A DNA stretch of 64,000 nucleotides, from NCBI GenBank assembly GCA_030824515.1, contig JAVBXN010000028.1, positions 33,807 through 97,806 on the forward strand, read 5' to 3'. The DNA comes from Pelobacter sp. Lineage in GTDB: Bacteria; Desulfobacterota; Desulfuromonadia; Geobacterales; Pseudopelobacteraceae. The notes beneath the pieces were generated by a model, which saw only the letters and a list, made by a program, of their open reading frames with translations, searched no databases and was not told where the DNA came from. Below, piece by piece: positions 9,395 to 16,858 of the stretch. The translations under genes were made by a program, and so were the position numbers. Positions within the stretch are counted from its first letter, which is position 1; every line of letters starts with the position of its first letter.

Positions 9395-9964
9395 ATGCTA
9401 GACCTCGCCATTACTTTTCTTAAAGATCAACTGAACTCATACTTTCTGACCCGGACCGGTTCCGATTCGGTGAAGGCAACAATGAGCAAGCTGGTTGACG
9501 AGTCGGGCAAGTACGCCTTCGATATCGACAACATCTGTTGCACGATCATCAACATCGAGGAAGAACGGATCATGAAGTTCCATCTCCCTGACTACACCAA
9601 CGTCAACGGCCAGCACATCGTGCTGGAGCCGGAACTCAAACTCAACCTGCACGTGATGTTTGCGGCTAACTTCACGCACTACGACCAGGCTCTCAAATAT
9701 ATCTCCCACGCCTTGACCTATTTCCAGGCTCATCCGGTATTCGATTCGGATGAATATCCGGCTCTGCCAACCCAGATCGGCAAACTGACCGTGGAACTCA
9801 TGTCGCCCAATTATGAACAGCTGAATCAGATCTGGGCCTTCATCGGTGGCAGGCAGTTGCCGTCGATAATCTATAAAGTACGCATGGTAACACTGCAGGA
9901 TGGGGCACAAACAACGGTTCAACCTCCACTTACGACCATCAACGCAACCATCCGGAACCGATGA
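9395..9964 (+). CDS. eCIS cap/terminator protein, DUF4255 (Pvc16/Afp16-like)
   Basis: A 189-residue DUF4255-type protein. In Photorhabdus virulence cassettes the equivalent Pvc16/Afp16 caps the distal end of the tube and sheath. Visible traits are the N-terminus MLDLAITFLKDQLNSYF, the central strand-rich stretch LNLHVMFAANFTHYDQALKY, and the end helix region ELMSPNYEQLNQIWAFIGG typical of tail-completion folds. In PVC and Afp clusters this gene comes last; here it is first. It overlaps the next gene by 4 bp. The ribosome-binding site is weak, so the start is the likely but not certain one. Confidence 0.8.
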   Translation: MLDLAITFLKDQLNSYFLTRTGSDSVKATMSKLVDESGKYAFDIDNICCTIINIEEERIMKFHLPDYTNVNGQHIVLEPELKLNLHVMFAANFTHYDQALKYISHALTYFQAHPVFDSDEYPALPTQIGKLTVELMSPNYEQLNQIWAFIGGRQLPSIIYKVRMVTLQDGAQTTVQPPLTTINATIRNR

Positions 9965-10962
9965 TGACCAGCTTCCGCATACTGTTCACAATCAACGTCG
10001 CCCATGGCTATTACAGCGATAACTGCCGGGATTTCGATTTTGTGGTGCCGACCGACACCGGTGGCAAACTCAGGAACGGCAAGCTGCTCGCCAAGATGCG
10101 GGACGGTATGTTGTATGTCTTGTATGAGGCGGATGATACTGGGGCTGCGCTGATCCAAATGAGCGGCGCCAGTTTGCGCTTCGGCCTGAAACTCCGGAAC
10201 CCGCTGTTCAGCAACATCACCGATTTCACCATCCCGACCCCGCTTTACCGGAACAGCCTCGCAACGGGAAGCCTCGCCCCGGCAATCGGAGTGGCAATGA
10301 CGGGACGACTGTTCAGCCATGCCGTCACCAAGAGCGACCGGCCAGTCACGGTAACGGTCAACCGTCCAACCGGTCAACCATTGCAGGCCGAAAACCTCAC
10401 TGCTGGCAACGACCGTTCAACGGTTTCGATCGATCTGACCGGACAGGTGGCCGGATTGTACGGGGTTACGGAGCAATACCCGGACGGACTCGAAACGGTG
10501 CTCTATTATTTTGATGCGGAGCTTTTGCAGGACGGCATCTTCGGGATGGTTGAAATAAGGATCGACAGCGGTTTCTATAACTTGCCGCCATCATTTACGA
10601 TCAACTTCAACGCAAAGCAGGAAACGATCAAGTATTACCTGATTGCCAGCAACCACACCGCCAGCGAACTCAATCATCTGGCTGTCGTGGACAACGGTTT
10701 CTCCGAAGAAGGGCGCTCGCGGATAAACTTTACCAAAATTCCGTCGTCCTCCTTCACCTCCGACGAGATTCCGTCGGGGATGATCGCAAAAGCCGGGGAC
10801 AGGGTGGTGCTCTTCAAATCGCAGACGGTTGTGGCAAGACAAGAAAAAGCGCGCAAGAAAATTCAGTTGAGCAGGAATGGCGATGTGCTGATCAAGCACC
10901 TGCCACAACCGGGGGCGGACAAAACAAGCTCAGACATGATCATACATATTTCAAGGCCTTAA
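9961..10962 (+). CDS. Conserved eCIS-associated protein of unknown function
   Basis: A 333-residue protein starting in a 4-bp overlap with the cap gene, so translationally coupled. No signal peptide, transmembrane segment or catalytic motif is apparent. The composition is beta-rich, with an N-terminal half (VAHGYYSDNCRDFDFVVPTD) and a second half that reads like an immunoglobulin-type or carbohydrate-module fold (ENLTAGNDRSTVSIDLTG). Its place between the cap and the sheath suggests a structural or assembly role. I do not recognise a PVC/Afp counterpart. Confidence 0.6.
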   Translation: MMTSFRILFTINVAHGYYSDNCRDFDFVVPTDTGGKLRNGKLLAKMRDGMLYVLYEADDTGAALIQMSGASLRFGLKLRNPLFSNITDFTIPTPLYRNSLATGSLAPAIGVAMTGRLFSHAVTKSDRPVTVTVNRPTGQPLQAENLTAGNDRSTVSIDLTGQVAGLYGVTEQYPDGLETVLYYFDAELLQDGIFGMVEIRIDSGFYNLPPSFTINFNAKQETIKYYLIASNHTASELNHLAVVDNGFSEEGRSRINFTKIPSSSFTSDEIPSGMIAKAGDRVVLFKSQTVVARQEKARKKIQLSRNGDVLIKHLPQPGADKTSSDMIIHISRP

Positions 10963-11063
10963 ACGGGAGAAACCTGATTCAATATAATGTCTTGCCGATT
11001 ATTTTGTTCACAAATGTAACGACTCAAGTTGCAAGAGACTAAAACTGTAAAGGAAGGAAGATT

Positions 11064-12476
11064 ATGCCAACCTACAAGACACCAGATGTGTATGTGGAAG
11101 AAATTTCGGTATTCCCCCCTTCGGTGGCGGAAGTGGAAACGGCCATTCCGGCCTTCATCGGATACAGCGAATCCGCCCGGAAAAATGCCGACAACGACCT
11201 GATCCTCAAACCAACCAAAATCTATTCACTGAAGGACTTCGAGCGCTTCTACGGCATTGCCGAGGATGATACGATTGCGGTAACCGTTGCCGATGACGGC
11301 CTGGGCGGCTTCACGGTCGGCAGCTTCAGCGAACCGTCCGTGAAATACCTGCTCTACTACAGCGTCAAGATGTTCTTCGACAATGGCGGCGGGCAGTGCT
11401 ACATCGTCTCGGTCGGAACCTACCAGTCGCCGGCGGTAATTGACCTGGCCGGCGACTCCTCCAGCGACCCGTCCACCATGTACGGCCTGCAGGATGGCCT
11501 GGAAGCGGTCAAGCTGGAAGATGAACCGACCCTGATCGTGATCCCGGAAGCTGCCCAGCTTTCCACCGCCGACTATTCCACGCTGGTTCAGGCGGTGCTG
11601 CTGCAATGCAATACGCTCCGCGACCGTTTCGCCATCTTCGATATCCGCGACGGCAACAGCGACCTGGATGCCACCGCCCTGAGCAACAACCGCGGCTACT
11701 TCGGCAACAACTACCTGAAGTATGCAGCGGCCTATTACCCGTTCGTCAAGAGCACGATCAACTATTTCGTCAACAGCGCTGAAAGCAACGTCGATGTGAC
11801 CTATGGCGCCGATCCGGCGGCCGACCTGTCCACGTTCAAAAACAGCAACACCGCACTGTACAACTTCGTCAAAACTGTGCTCAAGGAGCATTTCATCACG
11901 CTGCCCCCCAGCGGAGCGGTGGCGGGGGTCTACGCCTCCACCGACAGCAACCGCGGCGTCTGGAAAGCTCCGGCCAACGTCAGCCTGGCGGGAGTGATCG
12001 AACCGGCCATAAAACTGGACAACGCCAGGCAGGACGGTTTGAACGTCGATGCCACCTCAGGAAAATCGATCAACGCGATCCGCTCCTTCATGGGCAAGGG
12101 CACCCTGGTCTGGGGCGCGCGCACGCTGGCCGGCAACGACAACGAGTGGCGCTACGTGCCGGTGCGCCGTTTCTTCAACATGGTCGAGGAGTCGGTCAAA
12201 AAATCGACCTACTGGGCCGTGTTCGAGCCCAACGACGCCAACACCTGGGTCAAGGTGCGCGGCATGATCGAGAACTATCTGACCCAAAAATGGCGCGAAG
12301 GCGCGCTGGCCGGAGCGACCCCCAAGGAAGCCTTCTTTGTCAGGTGCGGACTGGGCATCACGATGACTTCACAGGACATTCTTGAAGGGAAGATGAATGT
12401 GGAGATCGGCATGGCAGCGGTGCGGCCGGCCGAGTTCATCATCCTGAAATTCTCGCACAAGCTGCAGACATCCTGA
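11064..12476 (+). CDS. Contractile sheath protein (phage tail sheath family)
   Basis: A 470-residue tail-sheath protein (Pvc2-4/Afp2-4 family) that forms the contractile outer tube. The N-terminal TYKTPDVYVEEISVFPPSV is the classic sheath opening. The C-terminal domain has NVEIGMAAVRPAEFIILKFSHK. AAGVYASTD-like sheath core motif is seen as VAGVYASTDSNRGVWKAPAN near residue 290, and WRYVPVRRFFNMVEESVKKS follows. Only one sheath gene is present, whereas PVC and Afp carry three. Good AGGAAGG ribosome-binding site before ATG. It begins 101 bp after the previous stop. Confidence 0.95.
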   Translation: MPTYKTPDVYVEEISVFPPSVAEVETAIPAFIGYSESARKNADNDLILKPTKIYSLKDFERFYGIAEDDTIAVTVADDGLGGFTVGSFSEPSVKYLLYYSVKMFFDNGGGQCYIVSVGTYQSPAVIDLAGDSSSDPSTMYGLQDGLEAVKLEDEPTLIVIPEAAQLSTADYSTLVQAVLLQCNTLRDRFAIFDIRDGNSDLDATALSNNRGYFGNNYLKYAAAYYPFVKSTINYFVNSAESNVDVTYGADPAADLSTFKNSNTALYNFVKTVLKEHFITLPPSGAVAGVYASTDSNRGVWKAPANVSLAGVIEPAIKLDNARQDGLNVDATSGKSINAIRSFMGKGTLVWGARTLAGNDNEWRYVPVRRFFNMVEESVKKSTYWAVFEPNDANTWVKVRGMIENYLTQKWREGALAGATPKEAFFVRCGLGITMTSQDILEGKMNVEIGMAAVRPAEFIILKFSHKLQTS

Positions 12477-12532
12477 TTCCGATAATGCGGTTTTCCAATA
12501 TGGTTCAGAATACACACTAAAAGGATGACACC

Positions 12533-12967
12533 ATGGCTAAACAATATCCTCTTCCATCTTTTCACTTCATTGTCGAATGGGGCGGCACACGCGTCGGTTT
12601 TTCGGAGGTCGGCGGCCTGACCCAGGAGAATCAGGCCATCGAGTACCGTGACGGCTCTTTCCCGGAATATTCATCGATAAAAATGCCGGGACTCCGCAAA
12701 TTCAGCAACATCTCGCTCAAGCGCGGCATCGTCAAAAGCGACAACGAATTCTTCAAGTGGCTCAGCACCGTCAAGCTCAATACGGTGGAACGGCGCAACC
12801 TGGTTATCAGCCTGCTCAACGAGGAGCACCAGCCGGTGATGGTCTGGAAGGTGCAAAATGCCTTTCCGGTCAAGGTGGAAGGCCCGCAACTGAAGGCTTC
12901 GGCCAATGAAGTCGCGATCGAATCAATCGAAATTGCCCACGAAGGCCTCGAAGTACAGAATGACTGA
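12533..12967 (+). CDS. Inner tube protein 1 (phage tail tube, Pvc1-like)
   Basis: A 144-residue gp19/Hcp-fold tail tube protein. Family hallmarks are FHFIVEWGGTRVGFSEVGGL near the N-terminus, KMPGLRKFSNISLKRGI in the middle, and ERRNLVISLLNEEHQPVMVW towards the end. It stacks as hexamers inside the sheath and carries cargo. It overlaps the next gene by one base (TGATG). By position it should be the main tube subunit. Confidence 0.93.
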   Translation: MAKQYPLPSFHFIVEWGGTRVGFSEVGGLTQENQAIEYRDGSFPEYSSIKMPGLRKFSNISLKRGIVKSDNEFFKWLSTVKLNTVERRNLVISLLNEEHQPVMVWKVQNAFPVKVEGPQLKASANEVAIESIEIAHEGLEVQND

Positions 12968-13413
12968 TGGCTAACTACTACCCCCCCGTCAGTTTTCATT
13001 TCAAGGTCGAGGTGCTGGGGCTGTCCCCTGTCAGCCACGATGTCCGTTTCACCGAGGTCAGCGGCCTCTCGGTGGAGATGGGCACCGAAGAGGTGCCCGA
13101 AGGGGGCGAAAACCGCTTTATCCAGAAATACCCGACCCAGGCCAAATATCCGGAACTGGTTCTGAAGCGCGGCCTGCTGCTGAACTCGGAGATCGTGAAC
13201 TGGGTCAGGGAGTGTATCGAAGATTACAGGATCCAACCCAAAAATATCGACATCAAGCTGTTGAACGAACAGCACCAGCCGCTGGTAACCTGGCATCTGG
13301 TCAACGCCTATCCGACCAAATGGTCGGTCAGCGACCTGAATGCCAGCAACAACGCGGTCTCGATCGAAACTCTGCAGCTGTATTATCAATATTTCACCGT
13401 GGACAAGGGCTGA
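12967..13413 (+). CDS. Inner tube protein 2 (baseplate-proximal, Pvc5-like)
   Basis: A 148-residue second tail-tube paralogue: SFHFKVEVLGLSPVSHDVRFTEVSGLSVEM at the start in pieces, LVLKRGLLLNSE, and IKLLNEQHQPLVTWHLVNAYPTKW. In PVC the Pvc5-type paralogue joins the main tube to the spike complex, and the same order (tube, second tube, DUF5908, gp53-like, VgrG) is kept here. Coupled by TGATG to tube protein 1. Confidence 0.92.
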   Translation: MANYYPPVSFHFKVEVLGLSPVSHDVRFTEVSGLSVEMGTEEVPEGGENRFIQKYPTQAKYPELVLKRGLLLNSEIVNWVRECIEDYRIQPKNIDIKLLNEQHQPLVTWHLVNAYPTKWSVSDLNASNNAVSIETLQLYYQYFTVDKG

Positions 13414-13416
13414 CCC

Positions 13417-13584
13417 ATGCCGGTTATTATCGATGAAGTCATAATTTCGGTTGAAGTTTCCAACCAGGCCTCCGGCGGCGCCGCATCCGCTCCCGCTCCA
13501 TCGGCGAGTAATGACAAGCAGGTCATCATCGCCGAATGCGTGGAGCGTGTGCTGGACATCCTCCGGCAGAAGGCGGAGCGCTGA
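13417..13584 (+). CDS. Small DUF5908-type eCIS protein (Pvc6/Afp6-like)
   Basis: A 55-residue ORF starting 4 bp after the second tube gene. It begins MPVIIDEVIISVEVSNQ, has a Gly/Ala/Ser/Pro-rich middle and ends in a basic helix (VIIAECVERVLDILRQKAER). DUF5908 proteins of this form sit at the same place in many eCIS clusters, and the N-terminal PVIIxEVxIxVEV pattern fits. Role unknown; possibly an assembly factor. Confidence 0.8.
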   Translation: MPVIIDEVIISVEVSNQASGGAASAPAPSASNDKQVIIAECVERVLDILRQKAER

Positions 13585-13587
13585 ACC

Positions 13588-14256
13588 ATGGGCATGCGGG
13601 GAACTTTGGAAAAACTGCTGATCAGGGCCTACGAGTCGCCCAGGTATGCCGGGCAGCCGGTGTCCGAGTTCACGGCCTTTGTCAACCCCAACGAGATCAC
13701 GCTCTCATACGAGATGGAATACGACAGCGCCCAGGGTTCGGGAACCACCAACAGCCGGATGAACTTCAAGAAGATCAGGCCGGGCGACATGTCACTGACC
13801 TTCTTCATCGACGGCACCGGGGCCAGCGGCCGGACAGCGGACGTGCAGCAACAGGTGGAGCTGTTCCGGACCGTGACCGGCTATAACGGCAACATTCACC
13901 GCCCCAACTACCTCAAGATTGTCTGGGGCACGCTGCAGGTCAAGCGCTGCGTCCTTAAGAGCGCCTCGATCGCCTACAAGCTGTTCCAGCCGGACGGTGT
14001 GCCGTTGCGGGCAGTGATTACCGCCAGCTTCACCGACAACTCGGACGACCAGACCCGCGTGGCCATGTCGCAGGACCAATCCCCCGACCTGACCCATGTG
14101 CGCATGGTAAAAGCCGGAGACACCCTGCCGGCGCTGTGCCGGGAAATCTACAATGATCCGTCATGTTATCTGGAGGTGGCCAGAGCCAACCGGATCGACG
14201 ATTTCCGCAACCTGACGCCCGGCGTCAGGATTATCTTTCCGCCATTGGAGAAATAG
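13588..14256 (+). CDS. LysM-containing baseplate hub/tube-initiator protein (gp53-like, Pvc7)
   Basis: A 222-residue protein with an N-terminal CIS tube/gp53-like domain (EFTAFVNPNEITLSYEMEY, MSLTFFIDGTGASG) and a C-terminal LysM-like module (VKAGDTLPALCREIYNDPS, ITPGV-like NLTPGVRIIFPPLE). Pvc7/Afp7 binds around the spike and connects it to the wedges. The start ATG follows the DUF5908 stop by 3 bp. The end overlaps the initiation region of the VgrG gene. Confidence 0.85.
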   Translation: MGMRGTLEKLLIRAYESPRYAGQPVSEFTAFVNPNEITLSYEMEYDSAQGSGTTNSRMNFKKIRPGDMSLTFFIDGTGASGRTADVQQQVELFRTVTGYNGNIHRPNYLKIVWGTLQVKRCVLKSASIAYKLFQPDGVPLRAVITASFTDNSDDQTRVAMSQDQSPDLTHVRMVKAGDTLPALCREIYNDPSCYLEVARANRIDDFRNLTPGVRIIFPPLEK

Positions 14257-14258
14257 CC

Positions 14259-16001
14259 ATTCCGGAAGAACGGTCGATACCCATACCCGCCGAACACCGC
14301 GAATTCACCGTCAAGGTGGATGGTGTCGCGCTTGCGCGGGAACATCAGCTACTGGCCGTCAATGTCACCAAATCGGCCAACCGTATCTCCTCGGCCAGGA
14401 TCGTGTACCTGGACGGCGCCGCGGCTTCCGGTGATTTCCCCCTGAGCAATTCCGACAGCTTTGTCCCCGGGCGGGAGGTGGAAATCCTGGTCGGCACAAC
14501 CGGCGACCCGGTCACGCTCTTCAAGGGGATCGCGATCCGCCAGAGCCTGAAAGTGCGCGACCATTGCGCGCCACAACTGGTGGTGGAATGCCGGCACAAG
14601 GCGGTCAAGCTGACGGTCGGCCCCAAAAACGCCTACTTCCTCGACCAGAAGGACAGCGAAATCATCGAGAGCCTGCTGCGGAATGCCGGCCTGGAGGCGG
14701 AAGTGGAAAACACGGCCGTGACCCACAAACAGCAGGTGCAATACAGCTGCAGCGACTGGGACTTCCTGCTGATGCGGGCCGAAGCCAACGGCAAACTGGT
14801 CTTCACCGCCGATGACAGGGTGATCGTCAAGAGCCCGGCAACCGGTGCCCCGGCGGTCTGCTCGCTGCAATTCGGAGCGACGATCCTGGAGATGGATGCC
14901 CAGATCGATGCGCGCCTGCAGTACAGCTCCGTGAAATCAACAACCTGGGATGCGGCGCAACAGGAACTGGTCGAGAAGGAGGCCGCCGATCCCGGCATCA
15001 ATGGCCCCGGCAACCTGGGGAATGACGAGTTGGCGGCGGTGGCGGGGCTTGACCATTACCACCTGCAGCATGCGGCGCTGGCCGGGGACGAGGCCCAGGC
15101 CTGGGCCGATGCCCGCTGGCTGAAATCACAGTTCAGCAGGGTCAACGGCCGCGTCAAGTGCGAGGGCATCGCCACGGTCAATCCGGGCGACACCGTCACG
15201 CTAGGCGGCATCGGCGAACGTTACAACGGCGACGTGTTCGTCAGCGGAGTCCGCCATGACTTCGACCTGGTGCAGGGGTGGAAAACCAACCTCCAGTTCG
15301 GCAATCTGGACAGCTGGCTGGGGGAGGAACAGGCGGTCTCCGCGCCCAAGGCCTCGGCGCTGCTGCCGGGAATCTGCGGCCTGCAGATCGGAGTAGTAAC
15401 CGGCAACGAAGACCCGGACGGAGAACACCGGGTACGTGTGAAGATGCCGCTGGTTGACCAGCAGGGGGATGGAACCTGGGCACGGGTGGCAACAATTGAC
15501 GCCGGGGATCAGCGCGGCTTCTTCTTTCGGCCGGAGATCGGCGACGAAGTCGTGCTGGGGTTTTTGAATGACGACCCGCGCCAGGCGGTGCTGATCGGCA
15601 TGCTGCACAGCAGCGCCAAGGCCGCGCCGCTGCAGGGCTCGGACGACAACCACGAGAAGCTCTACCAGAGCCGTTCTCGGATGAAGCTCTACTTCAACGA
15701 CGACACCAGGGTCATGCGCCTGGAAACTCCGGCGGGAAACATGATCACGCTCAGCGAAGAGGACCAGGCCGTCAAGATCATCGACCAGAACGGCAACAAG
15801 CTGGAGATGACCCAGGACGGCATCACCATTGAAAGCGACAAGGCCATCACGCTCAAGGCCGGCACGGAGCTGAAGCTAGAGTCGGGCACTGCGCTGGACA
15901 TCAAGGGTGGCACGGAACTGAAACTGTCGGGAACCTCCGGCGCCGAGGTTTCCAGCAGCGGGGTGACCAAGGTCAAGGGGAGTCTGCTGCAGCTGAATTG
16001 A
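14259..16001 (+). CDS. VgrG-like central spike protein (Pvc8), probable ATT start
   Basis: About 580 residues: gp27-like N-terminal domains, an OB-fold (GICGLQIGVVTGNEDPDGEH to FFFRPEIGDEVVLGFLNDDP), and a C-terminal beta-helix needle rich in KAITLKAGTELKLESGTALD-type repeats. It forms the trimeric puncturing spike. The longer frame from ATG 14163 overlaps the LysM gene by 94 bp and is unlikely. No ATG, GTG or TTG lies between there and the first conserved residues. ATT at 14259 with GGAG nine bases upstream gives MPEERSIPIPAEHREF and best fits. A GTG at 14316 would remove conserved sequence. Confidence 0.88.
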   Translation: MPEERSIPIPAEHREFTVKVDGVALAREHQLLAVNVTKSANRISSARIVYLDGAAASGDFPLSNSDSFVPGREVEILVGTTGDPVTLFKGIAIRQSLKVRDHCAPQLVVECRHKAVKLTVGPKNAYFLDQKDSEIIESLLRNAGLEAEVENTAVTHKQQVQYSCSDWDFLLMRAEANGKLVFTADDRVIVKSPATGAPAVCSLQFGATILEMDAQIDARLQYSSVKSTTWDAAQQELVEKEAADPGINGPGNLGNDELAAVAGLDHYHLQHAALAGDEAQAWADARWLKSQFSRVNGRVKCEGIATVNPGDTVTLGGIGERYNGDVFVSGVRHDFDLVQGWKTNLQFGNLDSWLGEEQAVSAPKASALLPGICGLQIGVVTGNEDPDGEHRVRVKMPLVDQQGDGTWARVATIDAGDQRGFFFRPEIGDEVVLGFLNDDPRQAVLIGMLHSSAKAAPLQGSDDNHEKLYQSRSRMKLYFNDDTRVMRLETPAGNMITLSEEDQAVKIIDQNGNKLEMTQDGITIESDKAITLKAGTELKLESGTALDIKGGTELKLSGTSGAEVSSSGVTKVKGSLLQLN

Positions 16002-16004
16002 CGG

Positions 16005-16083
16005 CAAATCCCCCCTAACCCCCCTTTCGTAAAGGGGGGACTTTAGACTTCCCCCTTTGCAAAGGGGGATTGAGGGGGATTTG
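16005..16083. repeat. CCCCCTTT palindromic repeat, copy 1
   Basis: A 79-bp imperfect palindrome with inverted ends CAAATCCCCC and GGGGGATTTG and two internal CCCCCTTT/AAAGGGGG arms. It lies between the spike and PAAR genes. A second copy of almost the same sequence is at 22520-22602. Miniature mobile repeats of this kind are common between genes in many bacteria. Confidence 0.85.
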
Positions 16084-16100
16084 AATTTGAAAGGAACTTT

Positions 16101-16379
16101 ATGCCGGCAGCGGCACGGGTAGGAGACGTGACAAACCATGGCGGCACCATCGTCGGCCCGGGAGTGTCAACGGTGCTGATCGGCGGCATGCCGGCCGCGG
16201 TGGCCGGCGACAGCCACGTCTGTTCTCTGCCCCCCAGCGGGCATCAGCCGACCGCCAGCGTTTTCCCGGCCGGCAGCGCGACGGTGCTGATCGGCGGCAT
16301 GCCGGCGTTGCGAACCACAGACGCCTGCATCTGCGGTGCAATGGCAGCGGTCGGTGAACCGACCGTGATTATCAGCTAG
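16101..16379 (+). CDS. PAAR-domain spike tip protein (Pvc10-like)
   Basis: A 92-residue PAAR protein, which sharpens the VgrG needle and binds a metal at the tip. The two PAAR-type repeats are visible as VGPGVSTVLIGGMPAAVAGD and FPAGSATVLIGGMPALRTTD, with His/Cys ligand candidates in HVCSLPPSGH and CICG. It has no C-terminal toxin extension. AAGGA precedes ATG; repeat copy 1 separates it from the spike gene. Confidence 0.93.
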   Translation: MPAAARVGDVTNHGGTIVGPGVSTVLIGGMPAAVAGDSHVCSLPPSGHQPTASVFPAGSATVLIGGMPALRTTDACICGAMAAVGEPTVIIS

Positions 16380-16390
16380 GGGCACTTACC

Positions 16391-16846
16391 ATGAACAACA
16401 ACACAACAGACAACCCGCAGACCTCGTTCCTCGGCAGCGGATGGAGCTTTCCTCCCCGTTTCGTTCGCGAAACCGGCCAGGTGCTGATGACCTCGGATGA
16501 GGACGACATCCGCGCCAGCCTGGAGATCCTGCTGGGGACCGCTGCCGGAGAGCGTTTCCTGCAGCCGGAATACGGCCTCGACCTGCACGAAATGCTGTTC
16601 GAACCACTCGGAACCACCATGAAGACCTTCCTGGAAGACCGGGTCAGGACCTCCATCCTGATCCATGAGCCGCGCATCAACCTGCTCTCGCTGGAGCTTG
16701 ATACGACGGCCCAATACGAAGGGAAGATCACACTGATACTGGATTATCAAGTCCGGGCCACCAACTCACGCTACAACCTGGTCTATCCGTTCTATGTCTC
16801 GGACGGCAACGAGGTGCGCAGGAGCGTTGAGGTCGGCAACCCTTGA
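16391..16846 (+). CDS. gp25/GPW-like baseplate protein (Pvc9-like)
   Basis: A 151-residue member of the gp25-like family, a wedge component that nucleates sheath assembly. Typical pattern: SGWSFPPRFVR at the start, the helix DDIRASLEILLGTAAGERFLQPEYG, LHEMLFEP, and EPRINLLSLELDTT. It sits between PAAR and gp6-like genes; PVC has the same neighbours with PAAR and gp25 in the opposite order. Confidence 0.92.
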   Translation: MNNNTTDNPQTSFLGSGWSFPPRFVRETGQVLMTSDEDDIRASLEILLGTAAGERFLQPEYGLDLHEMLFEPLGTTMKTFLEDRVRTSILIHEPRINLLSLELDTTAQYEGKITLILDYQVRATNSRYNLVYPFYVSDGNEVRRSVEVGNP

Positions 16847-16858
16847 AGGTGAAGCGTC

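Noticed and set aside
14163..14258. Spike gene starting at ATG 14163
   Set aside because: Would overlap the LysM gene by 94 bp and add residues unlike the family; ATT 14259 fits better.
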